In this document: in pieces, positions 51,349-59,904 of the stretch
Layout of the letters: each line of letters opens with the position of its first letter
Position numbering within the stretch: the first letter of the stretch is position 1
Assembly: GCF_004349085.1 (NCBI RefSeq)
Contig: NZ_SMFM01000002.1
Coordinates: forward strand, 682,001-746,000
DNA: 64,000 nucleotides
Direction of reading: 5' to 3'
From: Flavobacterium caseinilyticum
Lineage (GTDB): Bacteria; Bacteroidota; Bacteroidia; Flavobacteriales; Flavobacteriaceae
The notes under the pieces: generated by a model
What the model was told of the DNA's origin: nothing
Seen by the model: only the letters and a program-made list of their open reading frames with translations
The model's database searches: none
Translations under genes and position numbers: made by a program

Positions 51349-53064
51349 ATGAAAAGCAAAACCAATCAAGTAATCATCACCTACATTCTAATCTCAATGT
51401 TTGTAGCTATTGTTAGTCATAAAATATTAATTCAATATATTTCTGATGAAAATTCACAGTTGTATACTTTTACCAAAGACATTCTGTTTGTATTCGTGAC
51501 CGGTATAATTTTCAAACTTGTTTTATCAAAAAATGATTCCCGCAATATAACTATTTTCGAAAAACTTAAAAACTCTAATGATGAAATTAAAGAGTCAAAT
51601 GAGAAATATGACATTGTAGCAAAAGCAACCAGTGACACGATTTGGGACTGGAAAATACAAGACGACAGTTTTTCATGGAATAAGGGAATCGAAAGCGTTT
51701 TTGGATACACACAAGATCAAGTGGGCGACAACTCGACATGGTGGTTTGATAAGATTCATCCTGAAGACAGTATTAAAATGTCGATAAGACTATACTCCTT
51801 TATAGAGCAAAAAACAGAAAAATGGCAGGATCAATATCGCTTTAGGTGTTCTGATAATACCTATAAATATGTTTTAGACCGAGGGTTTCTTTTGACAGAT
51901 GAGAACGGCAAAGTGATCAGAATGATTGGAGCAATACAAGACATTACCAAACAAAAAGAGGAGGAACAAAGGCTTAAGTTGTTAGAAACTGTTATTACGC
52001 AATCCAAAGATTCCATTATCATCACCGAGGCTACTTCGGTTGACGGAAAAATCCCTAACATCATTTATTTAAATCCTGCTTTTTCAAGTATGTCAGGATA
52101 TGACGTTGATGATCTTATAGGTAAAACTCCAAATATTTTCAATAGTCCAAATTCTGATACTAATGAACTTCAAAAATTATTACTAGCAATAGAAAACAGA
52201 GAGGAATGCTTAATAGAGACAATCAGTCTTACAAAAAATAAAGAGGAATATTGGGTGCGTTTCTCCATGATCCCTATTTATAATTCTGAAAACGAACTTT
52301 CTCATTGGATTTCTATTCAAAGGGAGATAACCGAGGAAAAAAAGCAAGAAAAGGAAAAAGAGCAACTTATTAGAGAATTAACTCAAAACAACAAAGACTT
52401 AAAACAGTTTTCTTATATTACTTCGCACAACTTGAGAGCTCCGCTATCAAATCTGACTGGCCTTTTAAATCTAATAGAAGACATCCCCATAGAAGATCAG
52501 GAGCTAAAGGAAATCTTGGACGGTTTCAATAAATCTACACATTTACTGAACGATACGATTAATGATCTGGTAAAAGTTATTATCATAAAAGACAATCCTT
52601 CCATTCAAAAAGAAGCGGTGTTAATTAAAGAAATTTTTGAGAATGTTTTTAGTCAGCTTAGTTTCCAGATTGATTTGTATAAACCCATAATTAAACTCAA
52701 TTTTGATAAAGTCTCCGTATTAAATATTAACAAAGCTTACATAGAAAGCATATTGTTGAATCTCTTGACAAATTCCATAAAATATAAATCGGCGAATAAA
52801 AAACTTAAAATAACTATTACGACCAATGAAGTTGATGATCATGCTGTATTGGTATTTCAAGACAATGGAATAGGAATTGATTTAGAAAGGCATCGGGATA
52901 AAGTTTTTGGACTTTACCAACGATTTCATAATTATCCTGACAGTAAAGGATTAGGCTTATATTTAGTTAAATCACAGGTTGAAACTATGGGAGGAACTAT
53001 TAATATTGAAAGCAAAGTCAATATAGGAACCACATTTACATTAACATTCAAAAACAAACAATAA
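51349..53064 (+). CDS. Membrane PAS-domain sensor histidine kinase
   Basis: A 571-residue kinase. Two N-terminal transmembrane helices (about residues 7-25 and 44-62) enclose a very short periplasmic loop. They are followed by two PAS domains with PAC regions (about 75-205, PAS_3-like with WDWKIQDDSFSWNKGIESVFGY; 212-335, IYLNPAFSSMSGYDVDDLIG). The H box ITSHNLRAPLSNL gives phospho-acceptor H360, and the ATPase domain has LLNLLTNSIKYKS, FQDNGIGIDL and GLGLYLVKSQVE. Its stop codon shares one base with the next gene's start (TAATG), so the pair is coupled. It parallels the kinase/regulator pair at 35438-37659. Confidence 0.94.
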   Translation: MKSKTNQVIITYILISMFVAIVSHKILIQYISDENSQLYTFTKDILFVFVTGIIFKLVLSKNDSRNITIFEKLKNSNDEIKESNEKYDIVAKATSDTIWDWKIQDDSFSWNKGIESVFGYTQDQVGDNSTWWFDKIHPEDSIKMSIRLYSFIEQKTEKWQDQYRFRCSDNTYKYVLDRGFLLTDENGKVIRMIGAIQDITKQKEEEQRLKLLETVITQSKDSIIITEATSVDGKIPNIIYLNPAFSSMSGYDVDDLIGKTPNIFNSPNSDTNELQKLLLAIENREECLIETISLTKNKEEYWVRFSMIPIYNSENELSHWISIQREITEEKKQEKEKEQLIRELTQNNKDLKQFSYITSHNLRAPLSNLTGLLNLIEDIPIEDQELKEILDGFNKSTHLLNDTINDLVKVIIIKDNPSIQKEAVLIKEIFENVFSQLSFQIDLYKPIIKLNFDKVSVLNINKAYIESILLNLLTNSIKYKSANKKLKITITTNEVDDHAVLVFQDNGIGIDLERHRDKVFGLYQRFHNYPDSKGLGLYLVKSQVETMGGTINIESKVNIGTTFTLTFKNKQ

Positions 53065-53474
53065 TGTTAGACCAAATTTTGTGTATTGATGACGATCCAA
53101 TAACGTTAATGCTGTGCAAAAAAGTAATTATCAAATGCGCATTCTCCAATGAAATAATTACCTCTCAAAATGGCGAGGAAGCACTTAGCTACTTTAACAA
53201 CATTAAAACTGCCAGTAATCAGAACAAAGTAATACAGCACCCACAATTGGTTTTTTTAGATTTGAACATGCCTGTAATGGGGGGATGGGAATTCCTGGAT
53301 TATTTTAGCAGTTCAGAATTCTCTGAATTCCATAACATAAAAGTGGTTGTACTTTCGTCGACAATTGACCCTGAAGATTTACAAAATGCAAAAAAATATC
53401 CTATGGTAATTGACTTTTTATCCAAACCAATTACCCAATCAATGTTAGAATATCTGAAAAACAAGATGGAATAA
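53064..53474 (+). CDS. Single-domain response regulator
   Basis: A 136-residue stand-alone receiver: acidic DDD (residues 9-11), phospho-acceptor D66 in VFLDLNMPVMGGW, SSTIDPEDLQNAKKY and the lysine of LSKPIT. It lacks any DNA-binding or enzymatic output domain. It is coupled to the upstream kinase by the TAATG overlap. Similarity to the regulator at 37258-37659 extends over the entire length, pointing to duplication of the kinase-regulator pair. Confidence 0.95.
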   Translation: MLDQILCIDDDPITLMLCKKVIIKCAFSNEIITSQNGEEALSYFNNIKTASNQNKVIQHPQLVFLDLNMPVMGGWEFLDYFSSSEFSEFHNIKVVVLSSTIDPEDLQNAKKYPMVIDFLSKPITQSMLEYLKNKME

Positions 53475-53490
53475 AAAAATAACATATATA

Positions 53491-53523
53491 AAAAAAGCTC
53501 CTAATATATTAGGAGCTTTTTTT
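53491..53523. terminator. Bidirectional terminator between the response regulator and rpsT
   Basis: An almost perfect palindrome, AAAAGCTCCTAAT / ATTAGGAGCTTTT, with an A-run before and T-run after, serving both convergent genes. Confidence 0.9.
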
Positions 53524-53543
53524 ATATATAATAAATTGTACTA

Positions 53544-53795
53544 TTACAATTTAGAAACAAGTTTCGTTAATTTAGATTTTAAATTAGACGCCTTGTTATC
53601 ATGAATGATATTCTTTTTAGCTAATTTATCAATCATTGATATTACACTTGATAATTTAGAAGTAGCATCTGTTTTATCAGTAGCTATTCTTAATGCTTTG
53701 ATGGCATTACGAGTAGTTTTGTGTTGGTATCTGTTTAATACTCTTCTCTTTTCGTTACTTCTAATTCTCTTTAGAGCTGATTTATGATTTGCCAT
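53544..53795 (-). CDS. rpsT: 30S ribosomal protein S20
   Basis: An 83-residue, highly basic, all-helical protein that binds 16S rRNA in the small subunit. It starts MANHKSALKRIRSNEKRR, the hallmark of S20, and continues with the conserved RNAIKALR and a C-terminal KKNIIHDNKASNLKSKLTKLV. Length is usual (about 84-88). It lies downstream of three tRNA-Glu genes on the same strand with a 32-nt gap, so it may be transcribed with them. It ends at a bidirectional terminator. Confidence 0.98.
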   Translation of the reverse strand: MANHKSALKRIRSNEKRRVLNRYQHKTTRNAIKALRIATDKTDATSKLSSVISMIDKLAKKNIIHDNKASNLKSKLTKLVSKL

Positions 53796-53827
53796 TTTAT
53801 TATTTTTTTATCTTTTACTAATTTTTG

Positions 53828-53899
53828 TAGTCCGTAAGGGAATCGAACCCCTGTTACCAAGACGAAATCTTGGCGTCCTAACCCCTAGACGAACGGACC
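53828..53899 (-). tRNA. tRNA-Glu (TTC)
   Basis: A 72-nt cloverleaf on the minus strand. The acceptor arms are GGTCCGT / ACGGACT with discriminator A. The anticodon arm is CCAAG-ATTTCGT-CTTGG, so the anticodon is TTC (glutamate). The T arm contains GGTTCGATTCC. CCA is not encoded. It differs from the two upstream copies in acceptor and anticodon stems. Confidence 0.95.
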
Positions 53900-53936
53900 A
53901 TTATCCCCTAAGTTTTGTCAATCTAAAATTCACTTG

Positions 53937-54008
53937 TAGCCCGTAGCGGAATCGAACCGCTCTTACATGGATGAAAACCATGCGTCCTAACCGATAGACG
54001 AACGGGCC
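53937..54008 (-). tRNA. tRNA-Glu (TTC)
   Basis: A 72-nt cloverleaf on the minus strand. Acceptor arms are GGCCCGT / ACGGGCT with discriminator A, and the anticodon arm is CATGG-TTTTCAT-CCATG with anticodon TTC. It is identical over its full length to the copy at 54055-54126. Confidence 0.95.
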
Positions 54009-54054
54009 ATTTTCCCTCTAAGTTCAGGATAACTTTAATCTGCAAAAAAAATAG

Positions 54055-54126
54055 TAGCCCGTAGCGGAATCGAACCGCTCTTACATGGATGAAAACCATG
54101 CGTCCTAACCGATAGACGAACGGGCC
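54055..54126 (-). tRNA. tRNA-Glu (TTC)
   Basis: First of the three in transcription order, identical to the copy at 53937-54008 and separated from it by 46 nt. The three tRNAs and rpsT form a likely single minus-strand unit. Confidence 0.95.
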
Positions 54127-54204
54127 CTGCTTCTCTAATGCGGATGCAAAAATACAACTATTTTTGAAACGTACAATAGCTGGTACTAAAAAAATATTTT
54201 TTTT

Positions 54205-55683
54205 TTAGTACGCCTTCGCAAATAAAACTCTTCCTACTGAACTTTCCCCAGTAAATACACAGCTTCCCGTCTCCTCCACCCTGTCTAAAGGGATACATCT
54301 GATGGTTGCTTTTGTCATGTCTTTAATCTTCTCTTCAGTTGCAGCAGTTCCGTCCCAATGTGCTGATACAAAACCTCCTTTAGTGTCTAAAACTTCTTTA
54401 AACTCTTCAAAGCTATTCACTTCCGTTATATGTGTATTCCTATAATTTAAAGCTTTGTCGAACAATTCTTTTTGAATTTTTTCTAATAAATCGGTAATGT
54501 AAGTCGTAATTCCATCTTTAGAAACTACTTCTTTAGTCAGTGTATCTCTTCTTGCTATTTCAAAAGTGGCGTTTTCTAAGTCTTTCGGACCAACGGCGAT
54601 ACGAATTGGAACACCTTTCAATTCCCATTCTGCAAATTTAAAACCAGGTTTTTGGGTCGTTCTATCATCAAATTTTACTGAAATGTGTAATTTCCGCAAA
54701 GCTGCTGTTAAAACATTTACCTCAGCCGTAATAGCTGCCAATTGCTCGTCTGTTTTATAAATAGGAACAATCACTACCTGAATTGGCGCTAAACTAGGAG
54801 GCAAAACTAACCCCTGATCGTCTGAATGCGTCATCACCAGGGCACCCATCAAACGAGTCGAAACACCCCAAGAAGTTCCCCAAACATATTCTTGTTTTCC
54901 TTCGGCATTTGCAAATTTCACATCAAAAGCTTTAGCAAAATTTTGTCCCAAGAAATGCGATGTTCCCGCTTGCAAGGCTTTTCCATCTTGCATCAAAGCT
55001 TCGATACAATAGGTTTCCTCAGCTCCGGCAAAACGTTCGGTTTCAGTTTTTATTCCTTTGATAACTGGAATCGCTAAGAAATTTTGAGCAAAATCAGCAT
55101 ATACATTCATCATTTTTTCTGATTCTTCAATAGCTTCGCCTTTTGTTGCATGAGCAGTATGTCCTTCTTGCCACAAAAACTCCGCTGTTCGCAGGAACAA
55201 TCGGGTTCTCATTTCCCAACGCACTACATTAGCCCATTGATTAATCAACAATGGCAAATCTCTATACGATTGCACCCAACCTTTATACGTAGACCAAATA
55301 ATAGCTTCACTTGTAGGACGAACAATCAATTCCTCTTCTAATTTTGCATTAGGGTCCACCATTAATTTCCCCGGCCTGTCCGGATCATTTTTTAATCTGT
55401 AATGAGTAACGATCGCACATTCTTTTGCAAAGCCTTCCGCATTTTTCTCTTCCGCTTCAAACATACTTTTTGGAACAAACAAAGGAAAATAAGCATTTTG
55501 ATGCCCTGTTTCTTTAAACATTCGATCCAACTCCGCTTGCATTTTTTCCCAGATCGCATATCCATAGGGCTTGATAACCATACAGCCTCTAACACCGGAA
55601 TTTTCGGCTAAATCGGCTTTGACAACCAACTCGTTATACCATTTTGAATAATCCTCTGATCTTGTAGTTAAGCTCTTACTCAT
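54205..55683 (-). CDS. proS: Prolyl-tRNA synthetase (eukaryote/archaeon-like short form)
   Basis: A 492-residue class II aminoacyl-tRNA synthetase that charges tRNA-Pro. It is the shorter type without the bacterial editing insertion: N-terminal [35 protein letters not shown], motif 2 region [24 protein letters not shown], then motif 3, an anticodon-binding domain (about 285-400), and a C-terminal zinc-less domain ending [12 protein letters not shown]. Bacteroidota usually carry this type. It lies 78 nt upstream of the tRNA-Glu cluster on the same strand. Confidence 0.97.
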   Translation of the reverse strand: MSKSLTTRSEDYSKWYNELVVKADLAENSGVRGCMVIKPYGYAIWEKMQAELDRMFKETGHQNAYFPLFVPKSMFEAEEKNAEGFAKECAIVTHYRLKNDPDRPGKLMVDPNAKLEEELIVRPTSEAIIWSTYKGWVQSYRDLPLLINQWANVVRWEMRTRLFLRTAEFLWQEGHTAHATKGEAIEESEKMMNVYADFAQNFLAIPVIKGIKTETERFAGAEETYCIEALMQDGKALQAGTSHFLGQNFAKAFDVKFANAEGKQEYVWGTSWGVSTRLMGALVMTHSDDQGLVLPPSLAPIQVVIVPIYKTDEQLAAITAEVNVLTAALRKLHISVKFDDRTTQKPGFKFAEWELKGVPIRIAVGPKDLENATFEIARRDTLTKEVVSKDGITTYITDLLEKIQKELFDKALNYRNTHITEVNSFEEFKEVLDTKGGFVSAHWDGTAATEEKIKDMTKATIRCIPLDRVEETGSCVFTGESSVGRVLFAKAY

Positions 55684-55746
55684 ATTGAATAGTTTGGCAC
55701 AAATTTTGCATTAATACATTTACATAAATAGTTCGACAAAACTAAC

Positions 55747-55754
55747 TATTTTTG
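55747..55754 (+). promoter_or_regulatory. -7 element for the Trp/Asn/Gly-rich lipoprotein gene
   Basis: TATTTTTG, an exact TAnnTTTG, 28 nt before the ATG at 55783. Confidence 0.55.
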
Positions 55755-55782
55755 TAATGACCAACAATAAAAATGTATAGAT

Positions 55783-56769
55783 ATGAAAACTTATTATTTT
55801 TCTTCGGCAAAATCAATTCCCAATTATCTAATAATTGGATTGATAAGTGTTGTTATAACCTCCTGTAGTTCCTATAAAAACAGTTCTTACAATGATTCCG
55901 ACGGAATATATAACAACAGTTCAAATCAGGCTGCTGGAACAGATACCCAAATCAATACTCAATATAGAGATTATTTTGGATCCCTACAAGACAACAGTCA
56001 ACCTGTTGAAATCTTTACAGACGTTGACAGTTATAACAATTACAGTATAGAAAACGACAATCAAAACGGTACCATTAACAGTTATCCAGGCTGGGGCAAC
56101 AATCCTTCAACTGTAATAAATGTGTATGACAATGGCTGGGGAATGAACAACTGGTACGGTAACGGTTGGGGATTGAACATGGGTTTTGGCTGGAACAGCT
56201 GGTACGGAAACAGCTGGTACGGAAACAACTGGGGTTGGAACAATTGGTACGGAAATGGTTTTTATGGTAATAACTGGGGATGGAATAACTGGGGGTGGAA
56301 TAATTGGTACGGAAATAATTGGGGATACCATAATCAATACAACAACAGGAATTATTCATACAACCCAAGCAGAAGAGGTTCTAACTACTCCAACAATTTA
56401 AACGACAATCGCAATTACAACAACCGGAATTCAGGAAATTATTCCAGAAATCCAAGCAGCACAATTAATCGAAGATACAACAACATAGATAATACAAGAA
56501 GTAACAATACTGATTTCAGAAGAAATTCATCTAATAGATTTGACAGAACAAGTCCAATTTTTTCTAGAGATCGACAACCAGCGCCAAATAATCCTCAAAA
56601 CTCGCCAAGCAGAAGATCTAACATAGAAAACCGTCAGCAGAATAATACACCGGCAAGATCTTACACTCCAAGTTCTAGAAACGATAGTAATTCTAGATCT
56701 TACAGTCCAAGTTCGGGTAATTCTGGTGGAAGCGGAAGATCATCCAGTGGCGGAAGAGGAAACAGATAA
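55783..56769 (+). CDS. Trp/Tyr/Asn/Gly-rich repeat lipoprotein (vitellogenin-like annotation in relatives)
   Basis: A 328-residue predicted lipoprotein (lipobox ending VVITSC, cysteine about residue 28). Residues about 105-190 are a low-complexity tract of WYGNxW, WGWNNW and NNWG units rich in Trp, Tyr, Asn and Gly. The remainder (about 195-328) is a Ser/Asn/Arg-rich disordered tail with many RRYNN- and SPSSR-like words and no acidic residues near the end. Relatives carry labels such as vitellogenin II, which I regard as a low-complexity artefact. A surface or matrix role is inference. It lies 43 nt before the OmpP1-like gene on the same strand. Confidence 0.75.
   Translation: MKTYYFSSAKSIPNYLIIGLISVVITSCSSYKNSSYNDSDGIYNNSSNQAAGTDTQINTQYRDYFGSLQDNSQPVEIFTDVDSYNNYSIENDNQNGTINSYPGWGNNPSTVINVYDNGWGMNNWYGNGWGLNMGFGWNSWYGNSWYGNNWGWNNWYGNGFYGNNWGWNNWGWNNWYGNNWGYHNQYNNRNYSYNPSRRGSNYSNNLNDNRNYNNRNSGNYSRNPSSTINRRYNNIDNTRSNNTDFRRNSSNRFDRTSPIFSRDRQPAPNNPQNSPSRRSNIENRQQNNTPARSYTPSSRNDSNSRSYSPSSGNSGGSGRSSSGGRGNR
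56138..56340 (+). repeat. Short-period coding repeat (WYGN/WGWNN units)
   Basis: DNA repeats of about 15-18 nt, such as GGTACGGAAACA/GGAACAA, encode the Trp-rich tract of the lipoprotein. Unit variation is mostly synonymous third-position change, so the repeat is kept at the protein level. It generates spurious open frames on both strands. Confidence 0.7.
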
Positions 56770-56812
56770 TTTCAATTCTTATTTTTATTGTACATTAAAC
56801 TTCGAATTTAAA

Positions 56813-58315
56813 ATGAAAAAATATATAATTTTATTAGCATTAGGTTTGACTGCAAACATTGCACAATCGCAAGATATTCAAGATGCAATGCGTTATTCGC
56901 AGGATAACCTGAACGGAACTGCCCGATTTAGAGCAATGGGAGGGGCATTTGGAGCTCTAGGAGGGGATTTGTCATCGATAAATGTAAACCCTGCCGGTTC
57001 AGCTATTTTTTTAAACAATCAAATAGGAGTCACCATTAGCAATTATGATACGACGAATAACTCGAATTACTTTGGAACTGAAACAACTGAAAAAAATAAT
57101 ACTTTTGACCTGAATCAAGGTGGAGTTGTTTTCGTATTTAAGAACAGTAATACAGATAGCAATTGGAAAAAGATTTCATTAGCAGTAAACTATGAAAACA
57201 GTAGTAATTTTGATAATATAAAATTTTCTGCAGGAACCAATCCAAACAATTCTGTAGCTGATTATTTTTTGAGTTTTGCCAATGGTGTGCCTCTAAATGT
57301 ATTAGAAAATTCAAACTATGATGATTTAGGAAACGGTGCTCAACAAGCATTTTTGGGGTATCAAGGATTCGTAATCAATCCAGTCAGTACTAACGCCAAC
57401 AATTCCGTATACACATCAAACGTTCCGTCGGGAGGTAAATATTACCAAGAAAACTTAGTGTACAGCAGTGGATATAATGGTAAATTATCATTTAATGCAG
57501 CCACGTCTTATCAAGATAAATTATACATAGGATTAAATTTAAATTCACATTTTACTGATTTTCAAAGATCGTCCAGTTTTTACGAAGACAACAGTAATCC
57601 ATTGGACTCCAATTACAAGATAAATCGATTACAGTTTGACAATAACTTAAACACTTACGGAAACGGATTCTCGTTCCACTTGGGAGCTATCGCAAAACTG
57701 ACAACTGAAGTTCGAGTTGGTCTGGCTTACGAATCTTCAACATGGTACACCTTAAATGACGAATTTTCTCAAAAATTAGTTACAGTTAGCAGCAATAACA
57801 TCGATGAATTGCCATCGGATGTTGTGGACCCTAGAATCATTAACTTGTACGAACCTTATAAATTACAGACTCCCAGCAAATTGACAGGAAGTTTTGCGTA
57901 TGTTTTTGGAAAATCGGGGTTGATTAGTATTGATTATGCAATGAAAAATTATAGTAATACTAAATTTAAACCGGAAAATGATTCTTATTTCAGGGGTTTA
58001 AACAGTGATATGAATTCGTTACTCGACACTACAGGCGAATTGAGAATAGGTGCTGAATATAAAATTGATGCTTTGAGCTTAAGAGCCGGTTACCGTTATG
58101 AACAAAGTCCTTATAAAAACGAAGTTACGATAGGTGATTTAAAAGCTTATTCAGCAGGTTTAGGTTATAGTTTTGGTTCTACCAAAGTTGATTTAGCCTA
58201 TTCGTACGCTAAAAGAAATACCCAACAAGGTTTTTTTAGTCAAGGATTTACGGATGGAGCAAGCATCGACAACATTAATAATAATGTGTCTTTATCTCTG
58301 CTCTTTGAAATGTAA
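56813..58315 (+). CDS. OmpP1/FadL-family outer-membrane protein
   Basis: A 500-residue beta-barrel. The signal peptide ends at ANIAQSQ (about residue 19). The mature N terminus has the FadL/OmpP1 signature RFRAMGGAFGALGGDLSSINVNPAGSAIF. Alternating strands continue to a terminal NNNVSLSLLFEM ending in an aromatic-x-Met, compatible with Bam recognition. FadL-type proteins let hydrophobic compounds cross the outer membrane; a hemin receptor label used in relatives is not supported by any motif here. The ATG at 56813 is used because the upstream in-frame start overlaps the preceding lipoprotein gene and would bury the signal peptide. Confidence 0.88.
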   Translation: MKKYIILLALGLTANIAQSQDIQDAMRYSQDNLNGTARFRAMGGAFGALGGDLSSINVNPAGSAIFLNNQIGVTISNYDTTNNSNYFGTETTEKNNTFDLNQGGVVFVFKNSNTDSNWKKISLAVNYENSSNFDNIKFSAGTNPNNSVADYFLSFANGVPLNVLENSNYDDLGNGAQQAFLGYQGFVINPVSTNANNSVYTSNVPSGGKYYQENLVYSSGYNGKLSFNAATSYQDKLYIGLNLNSHFTDFQRSSSFYEDNSNPLDSNYKINRLQFDNNLNTYGNGFSFHLGAIAKLTTEVRVGLAYESSTWYTLNDEFSQKLVTVSSNNIDELPSDVVDPRIINLYEPYKLQTPSKLTGSFAYVFGKSGLISIDYAMKNYSNTKFKPENDSYFRGLNSDMNSLLDTTGELRIGAEYKIDALSLRAGYRYEQSPYKNEVTIGDLKAYSAGLGYSFGSTKVDLAYSYAKRNTQQGFFSQGFTDGASIDNINNNVSLSLLFEM

Positions 58316-58341
58316 TTATCGCAATAAAATAAAATTTAGAG

Positions 58342-58372
58342 TCCGTTTCGTGATTATGAAACGGATTTTTTT
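58342..58372 (+). terminator. Terminator after the OmpP1-like gene
   Basis: Stem TCCGTTTC / GAAACGGA with an 8-nt loop, followed by a run of nine T. Confidence 0.9.
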
Positions 58373-58374
58373 TT

Positions 58375-58442
58375 AGCCCTGATAGAAGTGAAAATCCTCC
58401 CGACTTTTTCGGGAGATTGTAGCGTATAGCAGGAATAGCTCC
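58375..58442 (+). ncRNA. Structured RNA element resembling Flavo-1
   Basis: The 68-nt segment folds as nested helices: outer AGC/GCT and CTG/CAG pairings (58375-58381 with 58430-58440), an asymmetric internal loop containing GATAGAAGTG on one side and TGTAGCGTATAG on the other, and an apical stem AAT-CTCCCGA / TCGGGAG-ATT with one bulged C. The phrase GCCCTGATAGAAG...TAGCGTATAGCAGGAATAGCTCC is one I remember as recurring in flavobacterial spacers, where it fits the Rfam-type Flavo-1 motif. Assignment to Flavo-1 is from memory. It lies between the terminator and the rimO promoter. Confidence 0.5.
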
Positions 58443-58508
58443 AAAAGAACATCGGCAACTAGCCCAAACAATACAGAAAAGTATCTGGAAAGTTTGAATA
58501 AAAAATTG

Positions 58509-58516
58509 TAATTTTG
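58509..58516 (+). promoter_or_regulatory. -7 element for rimO
   Basis: TAATTTTG, an exact TAnnTTTG, 32 nt before the ATG at 58549. It lies downstream of the structured RNA element, so that RNA would not be part of this rimO leader. Confidence 0.55.
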
Positions 58517-58548
58517 CAAAATTCCCAAAATATCGGGATTATACTGTT

Positions 58549-59862
58549 ATGAGAACTAAGTCTTTAAAGAAAAATAAAATTAACGTAATCACTCTTGGGT
58601 GTTCGAAAAATGTGTATGATAGTGAAGTGCTTATGGGCCAGCTTCGCGCCAGTGGCAAAGACGTACAACATGAAGCTCCAGAAGCCGAAGAAGGCAATAT
58701 TATTGTTATAAATACCTGCGGATTCATTGACAATGCTAAAGCAGAATCAGTGAATATGATTTTAGAATATGCTGACAAGAAAGAAAGAGGACTGGTTGAC
58801 AAGGTGTTTGTGACCGGATGTCTTTCAGAACGTTACCGCCCGGACTTAGAAAAGGAAATTCCTAATGTAGATCAGTTTTTTGGAACTACAGAATTACCAC
58901 AACTATTGAAAGCATTGGGTGCAGATTACAAACATGAATTGTTGGGAGAACGTTTGACTACTACCCCAAAAAATTATGCGTATTTAAAAATTTCTGAAGG
59001 TTGTGACAGACCATGCAGCTTTTGCGCGATTCCATTGATGCGAGGCAAAAACGTTTCGCAAACCATCGAAAAATTGGTGAAAGAATCAGAAGGTTTAGCT
59101 AAAAATGGGGTGAAAGAATTAATTTTAATTGCTCAGGATTTAACCTATTACGGTTTAGATCTATATAAAAAGAGAGCTCTTGGAGAATTATTGGAAGCAT
59201 TAGTAAAAGTGGAAGGAATCGAATGGATTCGTCTGCATTACGCCTTTCCTACCGGCTTCCCGATGGATGTTTTGGAAATCATGAAGCGCGAACCAAAGAT
59301 TTGTAACTATATTGACATTCCGTTACAACACATATCAGATTCTATTTTGAAATCAATGCGTCGCGGAACAAATCAGGAGAAAACAACAAAATTACTGAAA
59401 GATTTCCGTGCTGCAGTTCCAGGAATGGCTATTCGTACTACGTTAATCGTAGGGTATCCCGGAGAAACTCAAGAGGATTTTAACATACTAAAAGACTTTG
59501 TTCAGGAAATGAAGTTTGACAGAATGGGTTGTTTCGCTTATTCACATGAAGAAAATACGCATGCGTACTTACTTGAAGATGACGTTCCAGATACTGTAAA
59601 ACAAGAGCGTGCTAATGAAATCATGGAATTACAATCCCAAATTTCTTGGGATTTGAACCAAGAAAAAGTTGGACAAACATTTAAATGCATCATTGACAGA
59701 AAAGAAGGTGGACATTTTGTAGGAAGAACTGAATTTGACAGTCCTGATGTTGACAATGAAGTTTTGATTGACGCATCGAAACATTACGTAAAAACGGGTG
59801 AGTTTGTAATGATAAAAATCATTGAAGCAACAGAATTCGACTTGTACGGAGAACCAGCATAA
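58549..59862 (+). CDS. rimO: Ribosomal protein S12 methylthiotransferase RimO
   Basis: A 437-residue radical-SAM enzyme that adds a methylthio group to the conserved aspartate of ribosomal protein S12. The N-terminal UPF0004 domain holds the auxiliary [4Fe-4S] cysteines C18, C57 and C91. The radical-SAM cluster motif CxxxCxxC is at C152, C156 and C159 (GCDRPCSFC). A TRAM domain closes the protein (about 370-437). Phrases such as LGCSKNVYDSEVLMGQL distinguish it from MiaB. Length is normal. Transcribed from its own promoter. Confidence 0.97.
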   Translation: MRTKSLKKNKINVITLGCSKNVYDSEVLMGQLRASGKDVQHEAPEAEEGNIIVINTCGFIDNAKAESVNMILEYADKKERGLVDKVFVTGCLSERYRPDLEKEIPNVDQFFGTTELPQLLKALGADYKHELLGERLTTTPKNYAYLKISEGCDRPCSFCAIPLMRGKNVSQTIEKLVKESEGLAKNGVKELILIAQDLTYYGLDLYKKRALGELLEALVKVEGIEWIRLHYAFPTGFPMDVLEIMKREPKICNYIDIPLQHISDSILKSMRRGTNQEKTTKLLKDFRAAVPGMAIRTTLIVGYPGETQEDFNILKDFVQEMKFDRMGCFAYSHEENTHAYLLEDDVPDTVKQERANEIMELQSQISWDLNQEKVGQTFKCIIDRKEGGHFVGRTEFDSPDVDNEVLIDASKHYVKTGEFVMIKIIEATEFDLYGEPA

Positions 59863-59904
59863 TTTTTTGGGAACGATTTTTAAAATCATTTTAAAACGCT
59901 ATTT

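Noticed and set aside
56138..56340. Possible CRISPR-like array
   Set aside because: The repeats are 15-18 nt, contiguous without unique spacers, in frame and coding for WYGN/WGWNN units; no cas genes are present.
56075..56401. Long open frames on both strands (about 70-100 codons) inside the Trp/Asn/Gly-rich lipoprotein gene
   Set aside because: They are shadows of the in-frame short-period repeat; their translations are low-complexity and they lack promoters or signal peptides.
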